Below are positions 15,267 through 21,968 of a stretch of DNA of 24,964 nucleotides, piece after piece. Under the pieces are notes generated by a model. That model ran no database searches, was not told the DNA's origin, and saw only the letters and a list, made by a program, of their open reading frames with translations. The DNA lies in assembly GCA_022701925.1 (NCBI GenBank), contig JAKONM010000317.1, positions 1 to 24,964 of the forward strand, read 5' to 3'. The translations under genes were made by a program, and so were the position numbers. Every line of letters starts with the position of its first letter. Position 1 is the stretch's first letter. This DNA comes from Microbacteriaceae bacterium. Lineage in GTDB: Bacteria > Actinomycetota > Actinomycetes > Actinomycetales > Microbacteriaceae.

Positions 15267-16480
15267 CAGCCCAGACGGGTCCGCAGGTTCTCGGTGATCG
15301 ACGCCAGGAACTCCTCCGTCGTCTCCCACTTCTGGTCCGGCCCGACCAGCAGCGCCAGGTCCTTGGTCATCGAGCCGCCCTCGACGGTCTTCACGACGAC
15401 GTCCTCGAGGGTGTCCGCGAAGTCGATCAGCGCCTGGTTGCCGTCCAGCACGCCGCGGTGGTTCAGCCCGCGGGTCCAGGCGTAGATGGAGGCGATCGGG
15501 TTGGTGGAGGTGGGCTTGCCCGCCTGGTGCTGGCGGTAGTGCCGCGTCACCGTGCCGTGGGCGGCCTCCGCCTCCACGACCTTGCCGTCGGGGGTGGTCA
15601 GCACGCTGGTCATCAGACCCAGCGAACCGAAGCCCTGCGCGACGGTGTCGGACTGCACGTCGCCGTCGTAGTTCTTGCAGGCCCAGACGTAGCCGCCCTC
15701 CCACTTCAGGGCGGAGGCGACCATGTCGTCGATCAGGCGGTGCTCGTAGGTCAGGCCGGCGGCCTCGAAGCGCTCCTGGTACTCGGTCTCGAAGACCTCC
15801 TGGAACAGGTCCTTGAAGCGGCCGTCGTAGGCCTTCAGGATCGTGTTCTTCGTCGACAGGTAGACCGGGTAGTTGCGGGACAGCCCGTAGTTCAGGGAGG
15901 CGCGCGCGAAGTCGCGGATCGAGTCGTCCAGGTTGTACATCGCCATCGCGACGCCGCCGCCGGGGCTCTGGAACACCTCGAACGACTGCGCCTCGCCGCC
16001 GTCCGACGGCTGGAAGCTGATCGTGAGGGTGCCCTGGCCCTGGAACTTGAAGTCCGTGGCGCGGTACTGGTCGCCGAACGCGTGGCGGCCGATGATGATC
16101 GGCTTGTTCCAGCCGGGCACCAGGCGGGGGATGTTCGAGATCACGATGGGCTCGCGGAAGATCACGCCGCCCAGGATGTTGCGGATCGTGCCGTTCGGGC
16201 TGCGCCACATCTTCTTCAGGCCGAACTCCTCGACCCGCGCCTCGTCCGGCGTGATGGTGGCGCACTTCACGCCGACGCCGTGCTTCTTGATGGCGTTCGC
16301 CGCCTCGACCGTGATGGCGTCGTCGGTCTCGTCGCGCTTCTCGATGCCGAGGTCGTAGTACTCGAGGTTCACGTCGAGGTACGGGTGGATCAGCGTGTCC
16401 TTGATGGACTGCCAGATGATCCGCGTCATCTCGTCGCCGTCCAGCTCGACGACCGTGCCCTCGACCTTGATCTTCTCCAC
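15266..16480 (-). CDS. icd: NADP-dependent isocitrate dehydrogenase
   Basis: 404 residues, homodimeric eukaryote-like type. Oxidatively decarboxylates isocitrate to 2-oxoglutarate in the TCA cycle. GTG 16480 is chosen because AAGGAG stands 8 nt upstream and the product then starts MEKIKVEGTVVELDGDEMTR like its relatives; the earlier GTG at 16486 is only 2 nt from the ribosome site. Motifs: isocitrate-contact SPNGTIRN, metal-binding region DDMVASALKWEGGYVWACKNYDGDVQSD, and HGTVTRHYRQHQAGKPTSTNP, whose Arg-His pair indicates NADP preference. First gene of a three-gene leftward unit with DUF7882 and the 121-residue protein. Confidence 0.96.
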   Translation of the reverse strand: MEKIKVEGTVVELDGDEMTRIIWQSIKDTLIHPYLDVNLEYYDLGIEKRDETDDAITVEAANAIKKHGVGVKCATITPDEARVEEFGLKKMWRSPNGTIRNILGGVIFREPIVISNIPRLVPGWNKPIIIGRHAFGDQYRATDFKFQGQGTLTISFQPSDGGEAQSFEVFQSPGGGVAMAMYNLDDSIRDFARASLNYGLSRNYPVYLSTKNTILKAYDGRFKDLFQEVFETEYQERFEAAGLTYEHRLIDDMVASALKWEGGYVWACKNYDGDVQSDTVAQGFGSLGLMTSVLTTPDGKVVEAEAAHGTVTRHYRQHQAGKPTSTNPIASIYAWTRGLNHRGVLDGNQALIDFADTLEDVVVKTVEGGSMTKDLALLVGPDQKWETTEEFLASITENLRTRLG

Positions 16481-16524
16481 GCGCACATCTCCTTCGACTC
16501 GCAGCGCCCGCTGGCGTCCCGACG

Positions 16525-16530
16525 ACGATA
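16525..16530 (-). promoter_or_regulatory. -10 box TATCGT of icd
   Basis: Minus-strand TATCGT, placing transcription start about 35-40 nt before the icd GTG and leaving a short leader with AAGGAG (complement of 16489-16494). No convincing -35 box. Confidence 0.45.
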
Positions 16531-16591
16531 GTGGGCGCCGCCTCCGGGGCCCCGGGGAGGGCCGGGGTGGTCCGCCCCCGTCCGCGCTCGA

Positions 16592-16597
16592 TAGCCT
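16592..16597 (+). promoter_or_regulatory. leaderless -10 box TAGCCT
   Basis: TAGCCT followed by 6 nt and GTG 16604. An in-frame GTG at 16598 directly abuts the box and is therefore unlikely to be the start. Confidence 0.55.
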
Positions 16598-16603
16598 GTG
16601 CGC

Positions 16604-17056
16604 GTGCCCGACCTCCACCTCGAACCGCTCTCGGCCTCGACCGCGGTCGCGGCGAACCGGCTCACGCTGAAGCCGGGTCAGGAGCAGTACGCGACCCCGG
16701 TCTCGCACGTGGAGACGGAGTCGACCATCTCCCCCTCCGCGGCCTGGCCGCGGGTGGTGCTGGACGGCGACGAGGTCGTCGGCTTCATCAAGGGCAGCTT
16801 CGACGAGCACGAGACGCGCCCCGAGTTCCGCTGCTGCATCTGGCAGATCAACGTCAAGGCCTCGGCCCAGGGGCACGGGGTGGGCCGCTTCGCGGTGCAC
16901 GGCCTGGCGGACGAGGCCCGCTCGCGCGGGTTCGAGCGCCTCACGGTGATCTGGGAGCCGGGCGAGCAGGGGCCGGAGGCCTTCTTCCTGCACATCGGCT
17001 TCACCCCGGTCGGCGAGACCGCCTTCGGCGAGACGATCGGCGCGCTGGACCTCTGA
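16604..17056 (+). CDS. GNAT-family N-acetyltransferase
   Basis: 150 residues from GTG 16604 (start set by the TAGCCT box 6 nt upstream). The acetyl-CoA-binding motif A is INVKASAQGHGVGRFAVHGLADEARSRGF, with Q-G-H-G-V-G as the pyrophosphate loop; motif B is EQGPEAFFLHIGFTPVGE, the usual 'A..FY...GF' region. The upstream strand VVLDGDEVVGFIKGSF is the family's beta hairpin. It resembles the spermidine/polyamine or diamine acetyltransferase-like group (PhnO- and SpeG-like), but the acceptor cannot be named. It is soluble. Divergent from icd and first of three rightward genes; the alkyltransferase-like gene begins 25 bp later. Confidence 0.88.
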   Translation: MPDLHLEPLSASTAVAANRLTLKPGQEQYATPVSHVETESTISPSAAWPRVVLDGDEVVGFIKGSFDEHETRPEFRCCIWQINVKASAQGHGVGRFAVHGLADEARSRGFERLTVIWEPGEQGPEAFFLHIGFTPVGETAFGETIGALDL

Positions 17057-17081
17057 CGGCGGCGGGCGGGACGCGCTGCTG

Positions 17082-17408
17082 ATGGCGGTCTTCGCGACGA
17101 GCGGCGACTACACGGACGCCGTGCTGCAGGTGGTCGCCGCGATCCCGGCGGGCCGCGTCATGACCTACGGCGACGTGGCGTGGACCTTCGGGCGCCCCGG
17201 TGCTCGCGCGGTGGGCATGGTGCTGCGGCACCACGGCGGCCACCTGCCCTGGTGGCGCGTGATCCGCGCCGGCGGCCACCCGCCGACCGGGCTGGAGGCG
17301 GAGGCGCGCCCGCACTACGACGCGGAGGGCACGCCGCTGGTGCCCGCCGACACCGCGGCCGGCTACCGCATCGACCTGTCCCGCGCCGCCTGGGCGCCCG
17401 CGGACTAG
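17082..17408 (+). CDS. alkyltransferase-like (MGMT-family) DNA-binding protein
   Basis: 108 residues, one DNA-binding domain. The helix-turn-helix region of O6-alkylguanine transferases is clear (VLQVVAAIPAGRVMTYGDVAWTFGRPGARAVGMVLRHH), but the active-site PCHRV is replaced by P56-W57-W58-R59-V60, so the acceptor Cys is a Trp. This is the mark of alkyltransferase-like (ATL) proteins, which bind O6-alkylguanine without removing the alkyl group and pass the lesion to nucleotide excision repair. The gene lies 25 bp behind the GNAT gene. Its stop codon TAG forms the first three bases of the next gene's -10 box. Confidence 0.92.
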   Translation: MAVFATSGDYTDAVLQVVAAIPAGRVMTYGDVAWTFGRPGARAVGMVLRHHGGHLPWWRVIRAGGHPPTGLEAEARPHYDAEGTPLVPADTAAGYRIDLSRAAWAPAD

Positions 17409-17411
17409 GTT
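17406..17411 (+). promoter_or_regulatory. leaderless -10 box TAGGTT overlapping a stop codon
   Basis: TAGGTT followed by exactly 7 nt and GTG 17419. Its first three bases are the TAG stop of the upstream ATL gene, so any -35 contacts would lie inside that coding sequence. Confidence 0.6.
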
Positions 17412-17418
17412 CGGCCGC

Positions 17419-17907
17419 GTGTTCTCCCGCACCCTGGTCCGGTCGTTCGACTCCCCCGCCGACGCGGCGACGACCTGGTCCTACGTCAGCGATCCCGCCG
17501 CGGTCGCCGCGGCGTCGACCCACGCGAAGACCGTGGCCGGGGTGCCGGCGCTGGCGGTCGGCACGACGTGGGACGAGTACCACCTGGAGGACGACTGCGA
17601 CTTCGACTCCATGCGCTGGCGGTGCACCGCGCTCACGCCCGGTCGCAGCCTGACGGTCGAGGGCCTGCAGGCCGGGGCGCGGCAGCGGGTCACCACGACG
17701 CTGCTCGACCAGGACGGCGACGGGACCGGGGTGCGGGTGCTGACCCGGATGGAAGTGGGACCGGCGCTGCGCGCCCCCGCCAGCGCCTCCGAGCGCCTGC
17801 TGCTGCCGGTCCTGCTGCTGACGCCGTTCGGCGTCCGGTTGCTGGGCGAGGCGCTGGACGAGTCGGTCGAGGACGACCGCCGCGCGTTGGAGGCCCTCGC
17901 CGGCTAG
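17419..17907 (+). CDS. SRPBCC-fold (polyketide cyclase/START-like) protein
   Basis: 162 residues. The N-terminus FSRTLVRSFDSPADAATTWSYVSDPAAVAAAS is the typical first strand plus helices of the SRPBCC hydrophobic-ligand fold, followed by strands (TTWDEYHLEDDCDFDSMRWRCTALTPGRSLTVEG, ...RVTTTLLDQDGDGTGVRVLTRMEVG) and a long C-terminal helix (LLGEALDESVEDDRRALEALAG). No catalytic residues are diagnostic, and binding of a lipid or aromatic ligand is only inferred from the fold. It has its own leaderless promoter embedded in the previous gene's stop. It ends 10 bp before the outer arm of a strong bidirectional terminator. Confidence 0.8.
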   Translation: MFSRTLVRSFDSPADAATTWSYVSDPAAVAAASTHAKTVAGVPALAVGTTWDEYHLEDDCDFDSMRWRCTALTPGRSLTVEGLQAGARQRVTTTLLDQDGDGTGVRVLTRMEVGPALRAPASASERLLLPVLLLTPFGVRLLGEALDESVEDDRRALEALAG

Positions 17908-17916
17908 CCCCTCCAC

Positions 17917-17986
17917 GACCCGCCGGTCGGTGTCCGTGCTGCTCCGCCTCGCGGTGAGCAGCACGGACACCGACCGAGGGCGGGTC
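17917..17986. terminator. strong bidirectional terminator
   Basis: A perfect 21-bp inverted repeat (17924-17944 with 17956-17976, 11-nt loop) is flanked by an outer complementary pair GACCCGCC (17917-17924) / GGCGGGTC (17979-17986). It sits between the convergent SRPBCC gene and the ABC exporter operon, reaching into the latter's stop codon. There is no T-tract on either side; the stem length makes termination in both directions likely. Such perfect repeats are rare elsewhere in the window. Confidence 0.75.
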
Positions 17987-19796
17987 AGACCAGGCTGTCG
18001 CGCCAGGCCGCGTGCAGGGCGGCGAAGCGCCCCCGGCCGGCGATGAGGTCGGAGGGCGGCCCGTCCTCCACGATGCGGCCGTGCTCCATCACCAGCACCC
18101 GGCCGGCGATGGCGACGGTCGACAGGCGGTGGGCGATGATCAGCGCCGTCCGGTCGGACAGCAGCGTCTGCAGCGCCTCCTGCACCAGGCGCTCGCTCGG
18201 GATGTCGAGCGACGCCGTCGCCTCGTCCAGGATCAGCACCTCGGGGTCGGCCAGGAACGCCCGCGCGAACGAGATCAGCTGCCGCTGCCCGGCGGAGACC
18301 CGGCCGCCGCGCTTGTTCACGTCGGTGTCGTACCCGTCCGGCAGCGAGCGGATGAACTGGTCGGCACCGACCGCGCGGGCCGACGCCTCGATCTCCGCGC
18401 GGGTCGCACCCGGCCGGCCCAGCTCGATGTTGTCCGCCACGGAGCCGGAGAACAGGTAGGCCTCCTGCGTCACCATCACCACGGCGCGGTGCAGGTCCTG
18501 GTTGGCCAGGTCCCGCAGGTCCACCCCGTCCAGGGTGATGCGGCCGTCGGAGGGGTCGTAGAACCGGGCGATCAGCTTGGCCAGCGTCGACTTGCCCGCG
18601 CCGGTCGAGCCGACCAGGGCGATCGTCTGCCCGGCCGGCACGTCGAGGTCGAACCGGGGCAGCACCTCGCGTCCCTCGCGGTAGGCGAAGCGCACCGCGT
18701 CGAAGCGCACGCGTCCGGTCGTCCCCGTCGCCAGCGGCCGGGGGGAGGCGGGCTCCGGCACGGTCGGGCTCTCCTCCAGCACCCCCGAGATCTTCTCGAG
18801 CGCGGCCGCCGCCGACTGGTACGCGTTGTAGAAGGTGGCGACGTCCTCCATCGGGTCGAAGAACCGCCGGGTGTAGAGGACCACGGCCAGCAGCGCGCCG
18901 ATCTCCAGGCCGCCGTCGAGCACGCGGAACGCGCCGAACAGCAGCACCGCCGCGACCGTCAGGTTGCCGATCAGCGTGAGGCCGGGCTCCAGCACCGCGA
19001 ACAGGCGGATGGCCCGCGCGTTGATGCTGCGGTACTGCTCGGTCAGCTCGCCGTACTCGTCGGCGTTCCGGCGCTCCTTGCGGAAGGCCTGCACCGCGCG
19101 GATGCCGGTCATCGTCTCGACGAAGGAGACGATGAGCTTCGCGGACCAGATGCGCGACTCGCGGAACGCCGACTCGCTCTTCACCTGGAACCACCGCACC
19201 AGCACCGCCAGCGGCACGAACGCGACCAGCAGCACCAGCCCGCTGCGCCAGTCGAGCAGCACGAGCGCGACGGCCGTGAAGAGCATGTACAGCACGCTCA
19301 TCACCAGCTCGTTGACGCCCCCGTCCAGCAGCTCGCGGATCGAGTCGAGGTCGCTGGTCTGCCGCGCGATGATGCGGCCGGAGGTGTACTGCTCGTGGAA
19401 CTCCAGGCTCAGGCGCTGCGTCTGCACGAAGACCCGCTCGCGCAGGTCCAGCAGCACCGCCTGGCTGATCCGCGCCGACTGCACCGTGTACGAGGCGACC
19501 AGCACGCCCGCGCCGACGCCGGCGATCAGGTAGACGACCACGGAGAGGCCGAGGGGCAGGGCCAGGCCCTCCCGCAGCGCGGGCAGGCCGGTGTCGATGC
19601 CGAAGGCGATCACGGCGGGTCCGACGACCTGCAGCCCGGTCGCGATGACGACGAGCACGGCGGTGCCGACCAGTCGCAGCTTCAACGGGGCCAGCAGGCT
19701 GCCCAGCAGGCGCAGCGACCGGCGCCTGAGCACCCGCCGCTCCTCGCGGTCGTAGTCGCGGCGCTCCTCGCCGCGCACACCGGTGACGGTGCTCAT
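17985..19796 (-). CDS. heterodimeric ABC exporter subunit, catalytic site side
   Basis: 603 residues, six transmembrane helices followed by one nucleotide-binding domain (type IV exporter half). ATG 19796 overlaps the partner's stop by 4 nt (ATGA); the frame is open far upstream but unrelated there. Walker A GSTGAGKST has Lys402; Walker B LILDEATASLD keeps the catalytic Glu525; the H-loop is IIAHRLST. The signature reads RVSAGQRQ instead of LSGGQ. As in TM287/288 or BmrCD, this subunit's Walker motifs pair with the partner's normal signature to make the active site, while its altered signature joins the degenerate site. A multidrug, lipid or peptide export role is likely; substrate unknown. 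Confidence 0.93.
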   Translation of the reverse strand: MSTVTGVRGEERRDYDREERRVLRRRSLRLLGSLLAPLKLRLVGTAVLVVIATGLQVVGPAVIAFGIDTGLPALREGLALPLGLSVVVYLIAGVGAGVLVASYTVQSARISQAVLLDLRERVFVQTQRLSLEFHEQYTSGRIIARQTSDLDSIRELLDGGVNELVMSVLYMLFTAVALVLLDWRSGLVLLVAFVPLAVLVRWFQVKSESAFRESRIWSAKLIVSFVETMTGIRAVQAFRKERRNADEYGELTEQYRSINARAIRLFAVLEPGLTLIGNLTVAAVLLFGAFRVLDGGLEIGALLAVVLYTRRFFDPMEDVATFYNAYQSAAAALEKISGVLEESPTVPEPASPRPLATGTTGRVRFDAVRFAYREGREVLPRFDLDVPAGQTIALVGSTGAGKSTLAKLIARFYDPSDGRITLDGVDLRDLANQDLHRAVVMVTQEAYLFSGSVADNIELGRPGATRAEIEASARAVGADQFIRSLPDGYDTDVNKRGGRVSAGQRQLISFARAFLADPEVLILDEATASLDIPSERLVQEALQTLLSDRTALIIAHRLSTVAIAGRVLVMEHGRIVEDGPPSDLIAGRGRFAALHAAWRDSLV

Positions 19797-21577
19797 GCGT
19801 CCACCTCCTCGAACCGCTGCTCGTCCTCCAGGCTGGAGAGCACGAAGCGGTAGCGCTCGCTCGTGGCGAGCAGGTCGGAATGGGTGCCGACCGCGATGAT
19901 GCGGCCCGCCTCGAGCAGCGCGACCCGGTCGGCCAGCTGCACGGTCGAGGGCCGGTGCGCCACGATCAGCGCGGTCGTGCGGGTGAGCACGCGGCGCAGG
20001 GCCGCCTCCACCAGCGCCTCGGTGTCGACGTCGAGCGCGGACAGCGGGTCGTCGAGCACCAGGACGGCCGGGTTCGCGGCGACCGCGCGCGCCAGCGCCA
20101 GGCGCTGCCGCTGCCCGCCGGAGAGGCTGAGCCCCTCCTCGCCGATCACGGTGTCGAGCCCCTGCGGCAGGTCGTGCACGAAGCCGGCCTGGGCGACGTC
20201 GAGCGCCTCCTGCAGCACGTCGTCGCCGGCGTCGGGGCGTCCGAGCAGCACGTTGTCGCGCACGCTCGCGGAGAACAGGGTCGCGTCCTCGAACGCCATC
20301 GCCACGTGCGTGCGCAGCTCGCTGCGGGTCAGGTCGCGCAGGTCGACGCCGTCCAGCAGCACGGCGCCGCCGGTCACGTCGTACAGGCGCCCGGCCAGCT
20401 CGACGACGGTCGTCTTGCCGCTGCCGGTCAGCCCCACCAGGGCCATCGTCTCCCCCGGCTCCACGACCAGGTCGACCCCGGCCAGCAGCTCCGGCGACCC
20501 CTCGGGCGCGTCCGGGTAGGAGAAGCGCACGTCGCGCAGCTCGAGCCGGCCGCGGGCCTCGCGGATCGTCTTCGGGTGCTCCGGGTCGCGCACCGTGTTC
20601 TCGCTGTCGAAGACCTCGAACAGCCGGTCGGTCGCCGTGCGGGTGTCGAATGCCATCGACAGCAGGAAGCCGATCGACTCCAGCGGGAACCGCAGCACCG
20701 TGGCGGTCGCGAAGAAGGCGACCAGCTGGCCCACGGTCATCGCGCCGGTGCTCGCCTGCTGCACGCCCACCAGCAGGCAGAGGGCGAACGCGACGTCGGG
20801 CACCAGCAGCAGCCACAGCCAGATCCGCGAGACGGCCTGCGCCTTCTCGATCTCGGTGCCGCGCAGCGCCTCCGCCCGCTGCAGGAAGCCGTCCAGCTTG
20901 GTGCGGCCGCGGCCGAAGGCCTTCAGCACGCGGATGCCGTGCACCGACTCCTCGACCAGGGTCGCCAGGTCGCCCTGCTGGTCCTGGCTGCGCCGCGCGA
21001 CCACGTGGTAGCGGCGCTCGAACCGGAACCCGTTGATCCACAGCGGGATCGAGCACAGGGTGAAGACGACCGCCAGCAGCGGGTTCAGGACCAGCAGCAC
21101 GACGACGCCGACCAGGATCGTCACGAAGTTGACGACCAGGTAGATGAAGCCGAAGGCGATGAAGCGGCGGATCAGGCTGAGGTCGCTCATCGAGCGCGAC
21201 AGCAGCTGCCCGCTGGGCCAGCGGTCGTGGAACGCGACCGGCAGGTCCTGCAGCTTCGCGAACAGCGCGGTGCGCAGGCGCGACTCCACACCGGTGGCCG
21301 GGCCGACGATGTAGAGCCGCCGGGCGAAGTACAGCAGGGCCTCCAGCACGCCGAGGGCGGCGATCACGGCGACGCCGGCCGGGATCGCGGCGGCGTCGCC
21401 GGAGGCGAGCGGGCCGTCGACGATCCGCTGCAGCACCTGGGGCACGGCCAGGGACACCAGCGAGGCGGCCAGCGCCATCCCCATCGCGACGCCGATGCTG
21501 CGGCGGGCGGGGCGCACGAAGGGGTCGAGCCGCCGCAGCGCGGCGACCGTGGAGGGCGGACGGGTGGGACGGGACAC
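19793..21577 (-). CDS. heterodimeric ABC exporter subunit, degenerate site side
   Basis: 594 residues. GTG 21577 is chosen (GGAG 7 nt upstream; MSRPTRPPSTVAALRRLDPF... is a natural start); the frame also allows ATG 21628. Six transmembrane helices precede the ATP-binding domain. Walker A GLTGSGKTT has Lys388; the signature is LSLSGGQRQ (intact); Walker B reads LVLDDPLSALD, so the catalytic Glu is Asp510, the classic change of the degenerate site in heterodimeric exporters; the H-loop is IVAHRPST. First structural gene of a two-gene operon, coupled to the second by ATGA. It is preceded by a long structured leader with a probable upstream ORF, suggesting induced expression. Confidence 0.93.
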   Translation of the reverse strand: MSRPTRPPSTVAALRRLDPFVRPARRSIGVAMGMALAASLVSLAVPQVLQRIVDGPLASGDAAAIPAGVAVIAALGVLEALLYFARRLYIVGPATGVESRLRTALFAKLQDLPVAFHDRWPSGQLLSRSMSDLSLIRRFIAFGFIYLVVNFVTILVGVVVLLVLNPLLAVVFTLCSIPLWINGFRFERRYHVVARRSQDQQGDLATLVEESVHGIRVLKAFGRGRTKLDGFLQRAEALRGTEIEKAQAVSRIWLWLLLVPDVAFALCLLVGVQQASTGAMTVGQLVAFFATATVLRFPLESIGFLLSMAFDTRTATDRLFEVFDSENTVRDPEHPKTIREARGRLELRDVRFSYPDAPEGSPELLAGVDLVVEPGETMALVGLTGSGKTTVVELAGRLYDVTGGAVLLDGVDLRDLTRSELRTHVAMAFEDATLFSASVRDNVLLGRPDAGDDVLQEALDVAQAGFVHDLPQGLDTVIGEEGLSLSGGQRQRLALARAVAANPAVLVLDDPLSALDVDTEALVEAALRRVLTRTTALIVAHRPSTVQLADRVALLEAGRIIAVGTHSDLLATSERYRFVLSSLEDEQRFEEVDA

Positions 21578-21673
21578 GGGGATGCTCCATTCGCGGCGGG
21601 CACGGATGCGGGCCCGCGGACGCGGCACGAGGACGGCGGGGCGACGGTCGGTCGCGGCGCGCCGGATGAGGGT

Positions 21674-21690
21674 GCTGCGCTCAGCGCAGC
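21674..21690 (-). promoter_or_regulatory. candidate attenuator hairpin in ABC exporter leader
   Basis: Perfect 7-bp stem GCTGCGC/GCGCAGC with a 3-nt loop, 34 nt downstream of the upstream ORF's stop and ~100 nt ahead of the exporter start. The position fits an intrinsic or translation-controlled attenuator. Without a T-tract, its function is only inferred. Confidence 0.4.
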
Positions 21691-21724
21691 GGGGCGGGCG
21701 GTGGCCCGGGCGGACGGCGTCCGG

Positions 21725-21778
21725 TCAGGCGCGGGCCGGACGGACGGCGACGGCGGTTTCGGTGATGACGGCGTCCAC
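21725..21778 (-). CDS. upstream ORF / leader peptide of ABC exporter (17 aa)
   Basis: GTG 21778 to TGA 21725 encodes MDAVITETAVAVRPARA. A perfect AGGAGG (complement of 21784-21789) stands 5 nt before the GTG, stronger than the ribosome site of the exporter gene itself. It lies about 90 nt into the predicted transcript and is followed by a hairpin. This arrangement resembles ribosome-mediated attenuation upstream of heterodimeric drug exporters such as BmrCD of B. subtilis, where a stalled ribosome on a short ORF opens expression. The Arg-Pro-Ala-Arg end could be a stalling segment. Coding is inferred from the ribosome site; no homologue is known to me. Confidence 0.5.
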   Translation of the reverse strand: MDAVITETAVAVRPARA

Positions 21779-21829
21779 AGCGGCCTCCTGTGCCTCGACG
21801 GCCGGATCCCCGGTCGGGCCGCGGCCCGG

Positions 21830-21850
21830 CCCCGCCCGGAAGCGGCGGGG
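21830..21850 (-). promoter_or_regulatory. 5' leader stem of ABC exporter transcript
   Basis: 7-bp perfect stem (21830-21836 with 21844-21850, 7-nt loop) near the predicted transcript start, followed by the self-complementary 14-mer at 21815-21828. Together they make the first ~50 nt of the leader highly structured ahead of the upstream ORF. The remainder of the 391-bp gap 21578-21968 shows no other gene. Confidence 0.35.
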
Positions 21851-21872
21851 TCCTCGATCGCGGCAGCCTTCG

Positions 21873-21902
21873 ATCCTAAGCGCGTTCAGGCCGACCTCAC
21901 AA
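21873..21902 (-). promoter_or_regulatory. promoter of the ABC exporter operon
   Basis: Minus-strand TTGTGA (complement of 21897-21902), an 18-bp spacer, and TAGGAT (complement of 21873-21878): the best -35/-10 pair in the window. It implies a leader of nearly 290 nt before the exporter GTG. Confidence 0.55.
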
Positions 21903-21912
21903 CCGGCGCGGA

Positions 21913-21943
21913 GCCCGCATCCGGCGACACGCCGGGTGCAGGT
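21913..21943 (-). terminator. terminator of the purN-purH operon
   Basis: A 14-position stem with one mismatch and two G-T pairs (21913-21926 with 21930-21943, 3-nt loop; core CCGGCG-ACA-CGCCGG) lies 25 bp after the purH stop and directly ahead of the exporter promoter, so it probably insulates the two operons. Confidence 0.55.
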
Positions 21944-21968
21944 CCTCCCGCGCCGCGCCGCCCGGCCC

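Noticed and set aside
16481..16993. Upstream extension of icd in the same frame
   Set aside because: It is antisense to the GNAT gene and lacks IDH homology; the ribosome site AAGGAG points to GTG 16480.
19797..21590. Extension of the second ABC subunit to about 1200 residues as a fused exporter
   Set aside because: The extra part is an out-of-frame reading of the first subunit; the two proteins are separate with an ATGA overlap.
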